Assembly (NCBI GenBank): GCA_032358165.1
Contig: JAALGY010000062.1
Coordinates: 1,550,001 to 1,614,000, forward strand
Direction of reading: 5' to 3'
Length of the DNA: 64,000 bases
From: Diplosphaera chodatii
Taxonomy: Eukaryota; Chlorophyta; Trebouxiophyceae; Prasiolales; Stichococcaceae
The position numbers and the translations under genes were made by a program. The notes under the pieces are model-generated. The model made no database searches and was not told where the DNA came from. It saw nothing but the letters and a program-made list of their open reading frames with translations. This document shows, piece after piece, positions 22,558 through 34,900 of this stretch (within the stretch, counting starts at the first letter, position 1; every line of letters begins with the position of its first letter).

Positions 22558-23357
22558 TAGTGGTGTAAAGAGTGGCGATAAGCAACTGCATCAGCTGCGC
22601 CAACACCCGTTATGTACACTTTGAAAGACTGAGTTACATACATATTGCCACTGGTCATGACACTCGCACCACAATAGCGAAGCAACTGTATGCGGCTTGC
22701 CAACGACTTTTGTTCGACATTCCCTGAACCCGCGCTGCTGAACCCTGAACGAGCGAATCTGGGCAAACCCATAACAAAGGAGGCCCACGTTTAGGGCCTG
22801 CCTGCCGCCGCCGAGCCCAGCCGTCAGAAGCAGCGCCTAGGATAACCTAAATTACCATCTATGTAGTTGGAAGCATTGCCCCAAGTTAGCTAGGGTCACT
22901 GCTGTGCAAAGCAATTGTGACATCCCCCTCGCGCCAAGCATCATTGGCATCAGCTCCCGATCCACTGACCCGCGCACAGCAGACCATGCACGCTGTTACA
23001 ACCCTACCAACAACCACTTGCGGCAACCCTGGCCCGCACAGCCCGCAGCGGTTGCGCCAGCAGCACAGCAACCCAAAACATGGCTGCAATATGCTGGTCG
23101 CACTGCCGCTGGCTCTGCTCGTTCATAGCATGCCAAACATTACATATAATCCATGCCTTTAAGAAGCGGGCAATCCTCACGGACGTTCTGCTGACAAGTC
23201 GGAAACTTTCCACCCTCCCTTGTTCGCCGTGCTACGTTCCACAGCCAGCCGGAGCGGGGAATTGCTGAAGCCCCGGCTTCCGACCCTGAACAGGTGGGCT
23301 GAGGATGTCGTCCTCAGCGCTGCGCTCCCCACGCCTGGCACTCTTAGCTGCTGCGCC
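22558..23357. other. 800-bp intergenic region with an orphan snRNA-type element
   Basis: It lies between the end of the coiled-coil exons and the convergent stop of the ACR gene. It contains an isolated ACCCATAAC (22767-22775) and a 5-bp hairpin GGCCC/GGGCC at 22782-22798. No protein or known RNA was recognised. Confidence 0.4.
22767..22775 (+). promoter_or_regulatory. Orphan copy of the snRNA upstream element (ACCCATAAC)
   Basis: The 9-mer is identical to those of U1, U2 and U5. The same spacing would place an RNA start near 22838. Downstream sequence does not match U4, U6, U11 or U12. A hairpin ACAGC...GCTGT near 22976-22996 and a CAACCCTACCAAC stretch near 23000 could mark an RNA end. Confidence 0.4.
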
Positions 23358-26300
23358 TCAGCTGCTCCACTTCCAGTTGGCCAGGCTGTCGATGAGCTGC
23401 TCGCCGTCGTCGTGCACAGGCGGCAGGGGCTGCGGGGCCTTGACGGCGGGTGGCGCGGCGCCGGGCCGCCGCTTGGGCGCCCCCTGCGTGCCCCCCAGCT
23501 GCGAGCGCACCCTCTGGTACATCGCCCTGCAGCAGCCGGGAGGGAGCGACATCGGCGGCAGGCAACCAAGCGAGCCTGCAGGGCCTGGCTCGGTAGGGAG
23601 GAGGCATTGTGCCCCTGTCAGAGGGTGCATTGTTAACGCATGCTGCATGTTGCAACAACACTTTGCCCATGCTGTCTGTGCTGTGGGGGTCTATTGCAGG
23701 TGCCCAGACAGGAGTCAAGCCACCCTCTGCGTGCTTCACTCTGGAACCTGCGAGGGGTGGGCTGGGGCGGCACCCACCGCTTGTCGGCGGGCGTGGCGAG
23801 GCGGCTGCCGTCGGCCGTGTGCACCAGGAAGCGGTGGAGCTCCTGGGGGCGGCGCCCCGCGGGCCGCGCCTCCTCCAGCGGCTCCACGTAGATGTCCGCC
23901 ATGAACACGCACAGCCGCGCCGCGTTCAGCGCCGCCGTCACGTCGTATGTCACCCGCGGCCGCCCCCGCCCACCTGCACACGAGGTGGGGTCCTCATGTT
24001 GACGATCTCTTCCCACTGCTGGAATGTGCAAGGCATCTGACAGCCTTTGGGAGCATCTGACACAGAGGGTATCCAAGGTGTGTGAGTGGCCCAGTTCCCG
24101 GCCTGCTTGGAGCTGTGCAATGCCCGTCCAGCGAGTTTTGCAGGTGGGTCCCCTGCACCCTGTGCGTGATGCAGGTGTGTTGCGCAACTTGGCAAGGGTG
24201 CAGCACATGTGGGGGCGCACCCGAGTCCAGCTGCGCGGTGACCAGCAGCTCGGTGCAAGTGTCGTCGTACACGTCCCGGATGGAGGTGCGCACCGGCAGC
24301 GCCACCGCCATCTGGATGCGCTCCACCAGCTCCGCCTGCGCCTCCCTGCAGCCGGCCGTGCAGCAAAAATATAGACACATCTGCACCGCCTGCTCGAGGT
24401 GGCTCAAGCAAGCCGCACGCCTGAAGCTGCAGCAGCGCCCAGCTGCAGGCATCATAGCCATGAAGCTGCAGGCCCATCGGCTAGCTGCAGCACCCGCGCA
24501 CAGCTGCAGGCAGGCGGCGTGTCAGAGAGCGGTGTGCAGCGAGTCACAGTCAGGAGGGGCGAGACAGGCGCGCACGTGTCGCGGATCCGGCCGCCGTCCA
24601 CCTCCTGGACAAACAGGTCGGCCTCGCACATGCCGTCATTCCTCACATCCACCTGCAGGTGCAGTAACACGCTTTCAAGCCGAGCATGCTGAACCGCATT
24701 TGACCTGCCCGGCCACATGCTGGGTGACTTGAAACCTTCAGGGCGCAGGTTCGAGGGGAATGACGCAGTTCAAATTCGCGGCGGCGGCGGCACCTTGGCG
24801 TAGGCGACGCGCAGGTGGATGTCCTTCAGGGTGCGCATGAGGTCGTAGACGAGGCCCTTGCGGTCGGCGGCCACCACGTTGACCAGTGAGTAGGCGGACG
24901 TGGTCGCGTTGTCCAGCGTCACCGACACCGGGTCCAGCGTGCCGTACTCGTCGCCATTCGCGTCCACCTGCACGGGCGGTGCCCAGTCCTGGTGTCTGTG
25001 CTGCCTGAGCGGATGAGCTGCATAGTGCAACACCTCAAGTACAGAGCAAACCGGTTCCAGCTTCAAGAGCTGCCACAAGTGCTACAGCATGGGCCAGCTT
25101 GCGGAAGTGGCAATCATTAGGGGCAGCAAGCAGTGCTGTGTGAGAGAGCATGCTGTCCCTTGGATCTTGCTGCACAGGATGTCCGGCTGTGCGACGCTGT
25201 GGCTCACCTGCTGCAGGGAGCCAAAGGAGGATGCTGAGGATGCGGCGGTGCTGGTGCCGCCGCCCACGCTGCTGCTGCCGCCGCCCGCTGTGCGCTTCTC
25301 CACCAGCCTCGCCAGCGGGGAGACCGGCCCCGCATCCTGCAGGTGCAACAACGATGTGCAAGGTCAACGGATGGTAGGCTGCGGGCACTGCGATGCATAG
25401 TGCTCGATGATGCAGTGCTTGCAAACAGCTTGCAGCGCCGCAGCACTGCGAGGCGGTGTACACACTGCTGCTTGTTGCAGGCAAGTGCGTGTATGCCCAG
25501 GACAGGGGTACCTTGCAGGCGCGGCGGGCTGCGACGGAGGTCGCCGAGTCGCCGCCCTCGCTGTCGGCGGGCGCAGGGGTGATGGAGCACTCCGCCGCGC
25601 TCTGCCCCAGCACCGTGCGCACCTGGTCCGAGATCTCCAGCACCCTGCAGAGACGCGCATGCCAACTTCATAGTCTGCCACCACTGCACAGCGGTGGACC
25701 CTGCGCCCATGGCCCGTGCTGATATGTGACAGATGCAGACGCCTTGGTGCCGGCGAGCCTGCACAAGGCGCTTGGCAACACACATGATGGCAAGGCACTG
25801 CTCGTTGCACCCTGGAGGGAGGACGCGCCTGTGGTGGTCGGGCAGCTGCTGGCGGTTGTCATATAGCCAGAACATGTCGAGCACCTCGCCGGCGGGGCTG
25901 GTGGTGATGTGCGCCTTGAACACCTCCACGTCCGCCTCCCACAGCGTGTGCATCAGGTCTGCGGCGACAACGATGCTCATCGACAGGTTGCAGCAAACAA
26001 CCGCCACTTTGGCGTGGCTGGAGCAGACGCCGCGCAGGACGCAACTGTGGTGCTCGGCCCGCGTTCCCAACTTGCTGCAGCACAAGCAGTGCTGTGTGCC
26101 ACTTGGAGAACATGCGCCGCTCTGCCACAGCATGTCCGACCACACGGCACCAGCAACTCACCGTCCTCCAGGGCATTACGGCACGTGAGTGCTAGACACG
26201 CACAAGGCAGAGAGCAGCAGCAGACTGCTGGCGCAGCAGCTCGGCGGCGCACCGTGCAACACGCCGACGCGGTCGTAGGAGGAGACCTGCAGCAGGAAGG

Positions 26301-27134
26301 GGTGCTCCGTGTCGGGGGCGCCATTGCGGTAGTGCCGCATCCACATGTTGCCCGTGGACGTGGGGCACAGCGCCTCCAGCCGCGTCTTCAGCAGCCGCCA
26401 GTGCGCCGGCATGCCCGACGTCAGCCCCACCTGCCGGTCACACCAGCTTGCATCACATGTCGATCACTTGGCATCACATCTCGTTCAAGACAAACTGAAG
26501 TCTGCTGGCAAGCTTCACTGACGACCTCAGCATGTTGACCGGCGCAGTGACATGCTTGCAACTGGACGCACTCCTTCCGTGTCATCTACCTTGATGATGA
26601 GGAAGCACCACTTGCCATCCGTCGACACATCGCCTGCAACAGAGGCAGGCACGGTGGACAGAAGCAAGACCGCCCGTCACAAGATGAGGCAGTCCTGCAG
26701 GGTGGTTTTCACTGGTTAGTCCCGTGAGACGCCACACCTGACAGGATCTTCAGGCCAAAGTCCAGCAGCATGCGCGTGATGTCGCAGCCCAGCCCCGTCG
26801 CGTCTGGGCAGCTGATGCGGATCTCCCGCACGCTGTCGTCCCCATCAGACACCCGCCTGCATGAGGGGATGCCCAGCCTCATGACATCAGCGCCAGCACA
26901 GCCAATGAAAATGAGGCTGCAAGCGGGAAGGTGGCTGATAGCGGCATCCGAGGACGTGCCGAGGGCACGGCGTGCTATGAGCCCTGCTGCCGTCGCTGCA
27001 GCCCACCTGAAGGTCACGACCTCTTCCTCGGGGTCCATCACGAAAACTGGCTCCCGCGCCTCAGCGGTTGCTGTGCTGCCTGCCTTGCTCAGCTTGCCAC
27101 TGGCCGTTTCAGCATAGGCGCTGGCAGCGACCAT
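23358..27134 (-). CDS. ACT domain-repeat protein (ACR family)
   Basis: Many exons on the minus strand, starting at the ATG at 27134 (MVAASAYAETASGK). The first exons are 27007-27134 and 26738-26856. ACT modules in order: VREIRISCPDATGLGCDITR continuing LLDFGLKILSGDVSTDGKW; LLQVSSYDRVGVLHDLMHTL then ADVEVFKAHITTSPAGEV; VNVVAADRKGLVYDLMRTL then IHLRVAYAKVDVRNDG; and a divergent last one, PRVTYDVTAALNAARLCVFM. Between the second and third lies a Ser/Gly-rich linker. The protein ends LANWKWSS. ACR proteins resemble the C-terminal ACT pair of bacterial GlnD and are thought to sense amino acids; no catalytic domain is present. It is convergent with the coiled-coil gene and divergent with PSB33. Confidence 0.85.
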
Positions 27135-27958
27135 GCCGCTGCGGGCTACAGCTGTCGCGACAGCTGCAGCCGGACCTCTGTGGCGTGCGGTTCAAATCTC
27201 GGCAGCGGCAGCAAGCGTCGGGCGGACGCAGACTCCACCAGCAGCGGCGCTGGCGTGGGGCTGTCTGGGCGCGCATGCAAACGCACGGACACCCCCTTCA
27301 CTGCTCGGCCGCCACCTGTGATAAGTGCCAAAGGATTTGGCCTCACGATCATCAACCATCAACTCATGACTGGCCTGCGGCAGTTGCGCAGAAGGGTCGC
27401 TCCGCCCGTGCTGCTAGCGGTTGGGAATCATCGTCCCTTCAGGCAGCGTGTGAAACAGCTCAAGAGCGGCGCAGCAAGGCACTCCAAGGCAGGATTACGA
27501 GGCTGCGGGCGACGACACAGCAAAGTCGGAGGTTTCGAACATGTCACCTCTCGTTTCAACTCTTGGCAAAGCGGTGCGTCGCGGGCCTGCTGTGACGCCG
27601 AAAACCTATGTGTCGGCAAAGGGGGCCGGGCTTTGGAAATCCAGCGGCCGGCTGATGCAGAACACCAATGAGTACGGCTTGGATGTCGCACGCTGGTTGT
27701 TCTGACGAAGCGATGCACCGTCACGGCGGGTGCCCAGCGCAAACAGCCAGGCGGTGTGACAGCAATCAGCTCCAACCTGCACGTCCACTCGGACGGGTGC
27801 AAACAGCAACAGCGTCCTGCCAGAATATCACATGGTCTACAGATTGTGGACTTCAGCCAGCCTCAGGATCTTGGATGGTTTGCTGCAACTTTGCTGATCA
27901 GTGCTTCAAGCGCAGTTCACAGCAACGCTGCAGATTCCTTTCTGATACGTTGTGCACA
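27135..27958. other. Divergent promoter region, ACR / PSB33
   Basis: About 820 bp between divergent start codons. Only accidental reading frames were seen. A B-box-like GGTTCAAATCTC near 27189 does not fold as a tRNA. Confidence 0.4.
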
Positions 27959-29682
27959 ATGGCCACGCAACTCGCAAGCCCAGTCGCTCTACAGAGGCCG
28001 TGCCTCTGCTCGCATCAGCAGCACAGTCGACTGTCGTCAGCATGCAGCAGCAGGTCAGCCGCGGTGCGAGCGCTGTGCAGGCCGCAGAGCACCACCCTCA
28101 GAGCGCAACGTACATGCTCGACGCCCTGCAGAGCGCAGGAGACGGAGGCTGCAGAGGGTGAGGACCATGCCGCAACATGCGCAGCGCATGCATCACCGAT
28201 GTTGCGTGGCGGGGCAGGCCGGTCATGTTGCGATATGTGTGCTTGCAGCTGAGACGGCCAGCAGCACAGCCACCGCCAGCGACCGGCCAGCAGGCGACTG
28301 GGTGCCGGTCATCAAGCCGGACGAGTTTCCAAAGGGTGCGCGGCAGGAGGAGCCACCTTGCTGCAGCAGCTGGCAGCGCAGATCACGGTTGCTGCGTTGC
28401 ACAGTTGTGTGTAGTGTCTCACAGCGCATTGCAAGTGTTCACCCTCCAGTGCCGCCATCAGGCTGACAGTGACATGCTGTGACACATGGCTGTGCATTCT
28501 ATGCATGCACAGGTGTTCGGAAGGAGGTGCGTGTGGATGGCGTCGACGTCCTCCTGTTCTGGTATCGCAATGAGATCTACGCCATCGAGGCGAGGTGCGC
28601 ATGTACACAGCCAGCATGCACTGCGGCAGTCCCAGCCCGCTGTAGCAGCACTCCCTGGCCAGCTGAGTAGGTGCTCAGCAATGGCGTTGAAACTGTGCAG
28701 GTCACCGGCGGAGGGCGCGTACAGCGAGGGCTTCATCAGCAGCAAGCTGAACCAGGACTACTGCATAGAGTGCCCAGGCACCGGCTCCACCTTTGATTTC
28801 CGGACCGGCGAGATCAAGGACTGGTACCCCGGCAACTTCGTGCTGCGCACCCTGACGCCCAAGGGTACCTGCCGCAACCTGGAAACGTACCCCGTGCGCC
28901 TGGAGCAGGCACGCAGCTGCAGGATGCTCTGAGCTCCTCGAACCCCGATGCACCAGAGCTACAATGTCGAGCAGCCACGTGTCAGATGCGCTGTCAGACT
29001 GCCATCTTGGTCAGGATGCTGCACTTGTGCAATCCACACAGCGCGCATGCGCATGATGAGCTTGCTGCTCCCGTTTGCACAGGATGCTATCCTGATTGAT
29101 GTCAGCGGCAGCGCGGTGTTTGGCCGGGTGGAGGATCAGACCCGCGGCGGCGCCGACACCTCGCTGGAGAACAACAACGTGTACAGCGTGGAGCCCAAGG
29201 TGTATGTGGAGACAGCAGGTGAACAAGGGGAGGGCTAGGGTCGTAGGAATGCGATGCGGAAGCGATTGTGCAACGCTTGCGCAGTGCTCCTGGCCAGGTG
29301 CCAGCACCAGCTGCCTCTGCTGGCAGCCAGCAGACGATTCCTACAGGGTCCTTCCTGCGGCGCAGCGGACCGGGATCAGCAGGCCGGGCCGGATGTGGGG
29401 ACGATCGCCACCAGCGTGGTGGGCATCACCGGCGCCGTCGCCCTGGCCGTCGCGGGCACAGCCACAGCCAAGTACTGGCAGGTGCGGCCGGTAGTGCCAT
29501 GCTGTGCCAGGCGTTCTGTCAGACTCTACGACAAGGCCAAGTTCTGCAGGCGGCGGGGCTTAGACAGTGTTGACATGACCGCGTGCACTGTTGTCTTGCA
29601 GACGGACCTGGGCCTCTACGCCTTCTGGCTGCTGTACATCGCGGGAGGCGGCTTGTTTGTGGCCTCCAAGCTGAGGAAGTAG
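27959..29682 (+). CDS. PSB33: PSB33/LIL8-like thylakoid protein (degenerate Rieske fold)
   Basis: Seven exons (27959-28157, 28249-28335, 28513-28594, 28701-28908, 29083-29218, 29366-29481, 29602-29682) give 302 residues. The start MATQLASPVALQRP begins a Ser/Arg/Ala-rich chloroplast transit peptide. The core has VRKEVRVDGVDVLLFWYRNE, then SPAEGAYSEGFISSKLNQDY and GSTFDFRTGEIKDWYPGN, the hallmark of plant PSB33. That protein has a Rieske-like fold without the Cys-X-His cluster ligands, as here (CIEC only). Two C-terminal hydrophobic helices (GITGAVALAVAGTATA; YAFWLLYIAGGGLFV) anchor it in the thylakoid. In plants it stabilises photosystem II supercomplexes and light-harvesting protein distribution. 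The fourth intron uses a GC donor (CAG|GCACGC). Confidence 0.92.
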
Positions 29683-30520
29683 GCCCAGGCGGTGCATCAG
29701 ACAGTGGCTTCTCATGTGAGCTCAGTATTGAGCAGTCTTGCTGGGCAGTTGCTCATGTGACAGCATTTGGCGGCTTGCGCCCCTGGCCAGGAAAACTGCT
29801 GCAAACGAACAGTGCGAGATACTATGTTGATTGCTTTCTCGCCATCTTGTCAATGCTGTTATGTCAGGCTGCAGATCTGCTGCAAAGACTTCGTGCCAAC
29901 ATTCCCCGTTCCGCTGAAGTGCTAGTTATTGCGGCGATCAGGCCCTGCTGGTGCATCAAGAAGCACCCTGCGGTTCCCGCACGCCCGCCCACGCTGCCTC
30001 CCCTGCTGCCATCCGCACTGCAAAGCGCTTCCATCCGCTGTCTGGGGCTAGGATAGGGCTGAGGAATGGAACCTGCACATTTTTACAGCCCGTTTGTTAA
30101 CCATCAAGCTGGCGGGCCATCCGCCCTAATCTGAGGGGCGAACGTTGTGTGATTGCGTGTACTGCCAACTGTGCGGCTGACAATGTGAAGCAGTCTGGCT
30201 GAGCATGGTTCATATGGAGGGCTCTGTTCTCACGATAAATGTGAGAATCTTTCCTGGTGTGCAGCGGTTACCTGCGGTGTGAAGCGTGTCATGAAGGCAA
30301 CGGCAAGTGCAAGGCGCCGCAGCTCGACCGCCAGTGCGCATGTTGCAAAACCCTGTGCCTGTAACAGCATCCACCACTGCAGACCTGCAACAGCAGCATT
30401 TGTACCTCATTAAAAGCCCAGCTCGTATATGCAGCCAGCTCACGTGCCGCAGCATGTCCAGGTGCAGTTGCCAGGTGGTGCGTGTCAGCACTCATGCGGC
30501 ACTACGATACTACTCACTCT
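29683..30520. other. 3' flank of PSB33 and convergent 3' region of the next gene
   Basis: About 840 bp. A possible extra 3' exon of the minus-strand membrane protein lies near 30250-30380 (frame with ELRRLALAVAFMTRF), but no splice junction could be settled. Otherwise nothing was recognised. Confidence 0.3.
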
Positions 30521-31674
30521 TGCCATTGTTGACGGTCACAAGGCTGGACTGGAAGGCCCACGGCGCAGCAACAAAGGCCAGCGACATGAAGGCGCATGTC
30601 AGGCTCCACCTGCACAATGCCTGGGTAGCTTGGGTCTCTGGCAAGGCAGTCAGGTGAATGAACTTGTGCAGCCAACCCCGGCTGGCACAAATAGAGGACG
30701 AGAGCACGCCGCACACATGCAGCAGCGCCAGCACCTGGGCATCAGATTGAAGCAGCGGTGCCATGTCGCGCAGCCGACGCAGCAGTTGCCCATGGCGCCC
30801 CAGAAGATGTTGCCATTGAAGTCCAATGCCTCGTCCAGCTGCACCACAGGTGAGAGCGACTGGCATTTGTGCAAGAGCTGTGCAACAGCTACATCCTGGA
30901 TGCTGTACGTGCTGGACGCTGTTCAACCTTGGTATGAGCAATCAGGCACAAGTCTGGGAACGTAAACATGCTCAGGTCGTCACAGAGCACTGACATTAGA
31001 CAGTGGCTGCACCTCGATGCGAGCAATGGCTGGCTTGTCTTGCTTCTCCAGCGCCTGCGTGGCGACACCCCACCGCATGATGGACTCGCCGACCACGAAG
31101 GTGGTCTTCTTCTCCATGCGATTGAAGGCGCTCTCATGCACCGCTGCCTTGCAGCAGGAGCACCGCATCGTAGGCTGCAAGCCTGCAGCAGGATGCCTGC
31201 ACTTCCCAGCTCGTGTGGGCACATTTGCACTTTGCCGTCTGATGGAAGCGGCTGGCTGACAGCGGCATATGTATGCAGAGGCAGCTGCCAGGAGAGCAAA
31301 TCAGCGGGCAGACTGGCATAGCACTGTCGGCACTCTTTGCACAGTCCTTGCCACGACGACCGCGCACCTGTGAAGGGGCACGGCTGGCCGATGGAGGGTG
31401 CCGACTTGCGGCACGGCTCGCCGGGCGCCACAGGTGCGGAGTCACTCCAGGGCATGTGCCAAAAGCGGGCCTCCCACACGTCGAAGATGGTGGTGCGCAG
31501 GAACAGCACGAAGAAGGGGATGACCATGGCACCAACGACCGCCACCGTCGCATACTCAGGCGCCCCGATGGAGCCGGCCTTTGACACGCCTGGACCCAGA
31601 ATTGCGCCGCCCAGGGTGCCTTCGATGACGAGCACCACCACCGTCAGCGAGATGCCGATCTGCACAGGCGGCAC
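30521..31674 (-). CDS. Predicted multi-pass membrane protein, unidentified
   Basis: Exons on the minus strand connect in phase. An exon after an acceptor near 31661 has two hydrophobic helices (IGISLTVVVLVIEGTLGGAI; VAVVGAMVIPFFVLFL) followed by RTTIFDVWEARFWHMPWSDS. An exon near 31008-31140 reads AVHESAFNRMEKKTTFVVGE then SIMRWGVATQALEKQDKPAI. An exon near 30750-30855 reads LDEALDFNGNIFWGAMGNCC. An exon near 30515-30615 has a further helix (LTCAFMSLAFVAAPWAFQ) ending VTVNNGKSE. The family was not recognised. Three or more membrane spans and the short soluble loop suggest an organelle or plasma-membrane protein. The 5' exon(s) with the start codon were not found; the 3' end may lie further left. 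Confidence 0.4.
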
Positions 31675-31944
31675 AGCTCACTCATCAGGGCCTTGTCGGT
31701 TGCTGCAAAAATAAGGCAGCAGCTGGCGCCAGTGCGGGTGACACCACAGCGGCGACTACCTATTCCAACAATACGTGATCCTCGTGGTGATGGGTGCCAC
31801 GCCCAACTTGGCACTTCACGCAATGTTGACGCCATGCTACAAGCCCACCTGCTGGCCAGTGCTCCATGGCCCAACGAGTAGCTGTGCCAGCATGATGGCG
31901 CCTGCAACTGGTGGCTGACTGCTGCAAGATGTGATCACCGTCAG

Positions 31945-34900
31945 GTCGCCGCCTTCATTGAGCAGCTGGATAGAGAAAACGCCCAGGTCTCAATCATGTC
32001 TGACTATGCCTCTGGATGTGTTGCTGTTACAAATTATGGATCACATTCGCGACTTGTGTGATGCACGGCCAGCATGGACCGACGGCAGCTTGTGAGCAAT
32101 ATGGTCTTGATCAGGCCGAAATGCGAAGGACATGTGCACTCATGGCCATGATGTGCGCTTGCGGCCGGACGGCTGTGAAAACTGCGGGAATGTTACGCAG
32201 ATCCTCGGAGCAATCGAGGGCACGGTAAGCATGTCTGCCGGCTCCGACTGGCAACATGAAGCAGTTTGCAGGGGTCGAAGGTGGAGTCAATAACGATGAT
32301 CCTGTGTGTGCAGTACCTCTAAGCTCATTGCGTCGCAGCTCTTGCCACTTCAGGCTGCACTTTGCTCCGAGGTGTGCGATTTGCAGCGCAGTATGACGAC
32401 GAACTGTAGCTGTAGTGAGGCGACAACATCGTGCACACCCATATGAACGTATAGCGCGTCGCTACAGCATGCGATTCCTGATCCGCGGACGCTGTCGGCC
32501 AGGTGTCAGCGTGTTTCCATCATCAACAGTGGTCCTGGTCGTCGCTCTGCTGGGTCATCAGCAGGCACATGCGCAGGTAGGCCAGCGAACGTATTTGCGC
32601 GGAATGTTCCTGGAATGTTCCGGTCAGTATGCTGTGGATATCGTGTGGAATCCGCCATGATAGCTGGTGGCGGCGCCGAATGCATCCCCTCATCAATGCA
32701 TAATGTCTTCAGGCCGCATGCACAACGGTCAGCATGGCTGCCAGAGTCGTTCATGTATCAAACAATCGTTTCGTGAAGCTTCCCGTGTGGCAAGCAGGCG
32801 GAAGCAGCAGGGTGGCCCCATGCTGGGTTCAGTGCACGGCAGCAGCGTGGGCGCGTGCTGCTGCAGCCGGGGGGAATTCAGTGCCCAACTGGTTAGTACA
32901 ATATTGCATCGCATGTCCTTGACGGTGCATGATGTAGGCGCCTGCGCGAATACCCCGTGGCCACCATCAAGCATTGTCAGCAGCACCCTGCAGTACGCCA
33001 TGTTCTTGCTGGCATGGTGCACATCCCGCACACTCCATGCAAACACTGCGCAGGCACATTTGCATCCAAACTGTTGCGGCCCCGCAGGCTGCACGCGGGT
33101 AGGCATTCGCGTCAATGGCGAACTCGATCATTTTGAGTGCCGCGACTGCCCCATCCCATCCCCACCAGTGGTGTCTCCGCCGCCCTCCCCACCAGCACCG
33201 CCGCCGCCGCCATCGCCACCGCCCCGACCGCCCAGCCCGCCGCCGCCGCCATCGCCGCCGCCCCGACCGCCGAGCCCGCCGCCGCCATCACCGCCACCCC
33301 CTCCACCGCCGCCCACCAGCAACCAGGTCGACTTCAATGGGACACTCACGACGTACGACATCTCGAAGCGTTCCCAGCAGGTGCTGAAACATTTGAGGTT
33401 GCTCACCATGTATGCAAACACGAAGCTGTTCGCCCCATCGCTGCTGGACTCCTCCGTCGGACATGCCATCGTCGACCACAAGGTTGTTGAAGCAAACCAC
33501 GCCTACTGATGGACAAACCTTGCACACAGGAAGTCAAAGCTGTGCTGGGCGAAGTCAAGCGCGCTGTGGTGACCTTCCTGCTGAACTTGCTGGCGCCGCC
33601 AAACAATGTGGACGTGCTGCAAGTCACGAAGACGGGCGTCGTGTACCTGAGCTTCAATGTGCAGGTGCCATCGTAGCCAAGCCGCCTCACGCATACTGCA
33701 CAGATGAGACGCATGCTGTGCATATGGATGTGCCTTGCTCGTCCTGAAAGCATTGCATTGCGCTGCACCGGATGGAGACCCTGACGAGTCGGACAGCAGT
33801 TGCCCTGGCGTCCAGGTCACATTCTACTCGACGCAGTCGGTGGGGGCTCCGGCGCCCGGCGGCGCCCCGCCCTCCCCGGCGGCGCAGGTGCTGGACCCGG
33901 GCCAGGCGGCGCAGACGCTCGCCACGCAGGCCGCCACCAACACCACCGCCCTGTTCGTGACCTCGCCCGAGCTCGTGAGCCGCATGCATTGGGCATCGTG
34001 TCATCATGGTGGGGACATGCCCTGGAGTGCAAGGTGCCAGCGGGCGGGCCACCTTGGTATGCGCCTGGTGCATGATGCTCGGCAACTGATCTGGTGAGGC
34101 GCAAACAGGCGTCAAATGGCAGCAGCCGATTGTAATAATCAAATGTCGTCCGAGAGATGTATCAGCGTCATCGTATTGGCTGTAGGTGACGAATGGGGGG
34201 TTGCAGCTAACTGGTGTCACACTGGACACCACGCCTGTGGCAGGCATCTATCTGGTGAGCTGGCCTGTTGCTCGTAAGATAGACCAGCCAATAGTCTCAA
34301 GCAAACTGCGGCAACTGGAAGCTTGCGGCAAAGATGGCTCTCTGAGCCGGCAGCCACCACATGACTTCCCTTGCAGGCTCCGCCGCCGCCGCCGCTCATT
34401 GCGCCGAACAAACAGTCCAAGAAGATGGTGTGGCTGTACGCCATCATCGGCACCATCGTGGGCCTGTTTGCGCTGTCAGGTTCGGCATTCCGATGAGTAT
34501 GCCATGAGCCCATGCATGCCAACATATCATACTGTGCACATGGTAAAATGCAGCAGTCGAACGTGGTCGACCACTGTGTTTTCACGATGCATCAGCAATG
34601 TCACGAGTGGAAGTTACAGTGCTTGTCGAACGTTTGCTTCCATGACAACGCGTGCACTCCTGCTGCGCATCTGCAGTGTGCTTTTGCGTGGCGTACATTG
34701 TTGTGCTGCGGAAGCGGGAGCAAGAGGAAGACCTTGCAGCGCTTGCTGCAGCGCATCAGGCTGGTGACACCATGGGGAGTAAAGGCAACATGGACCTGAG
34801 TTTCTTGCGGCAGGTGACACTCCAGCGTGAATGCCTTGCACCCTATTGATGTTAATGCTTCGCCATCCAGGCTCGCCCAATGCAGGTGCATCATATATAC

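Noticed and set aside
18700..22600. U4 and U6 snRNA genes in or near the cluster
   Set aside because: No ACAGAGAAGATTAGC (U6) and no U4 5' stem or kink-turn sequence was found around the cluster.
22790..22796. Single TTTAGGG unit, telomere-like, near the orphan upstream element; possible telomerase RNA template
   Set aside because: Only one unit, in sense orientation relative to the element and upstream of the predicted start; a template would need more than one antisense unit.
27189..27200. tRNA B-box-like GGTTCAAATCTC
   Set aside because: Flanks do not form a T stem or acceptor stem and no A box lies at the right distance.
33112..33481. Gly-rich reading frames on the minus strand
   Set aside because: They are the antisense of the proline-rich stalk of the + strand gene.
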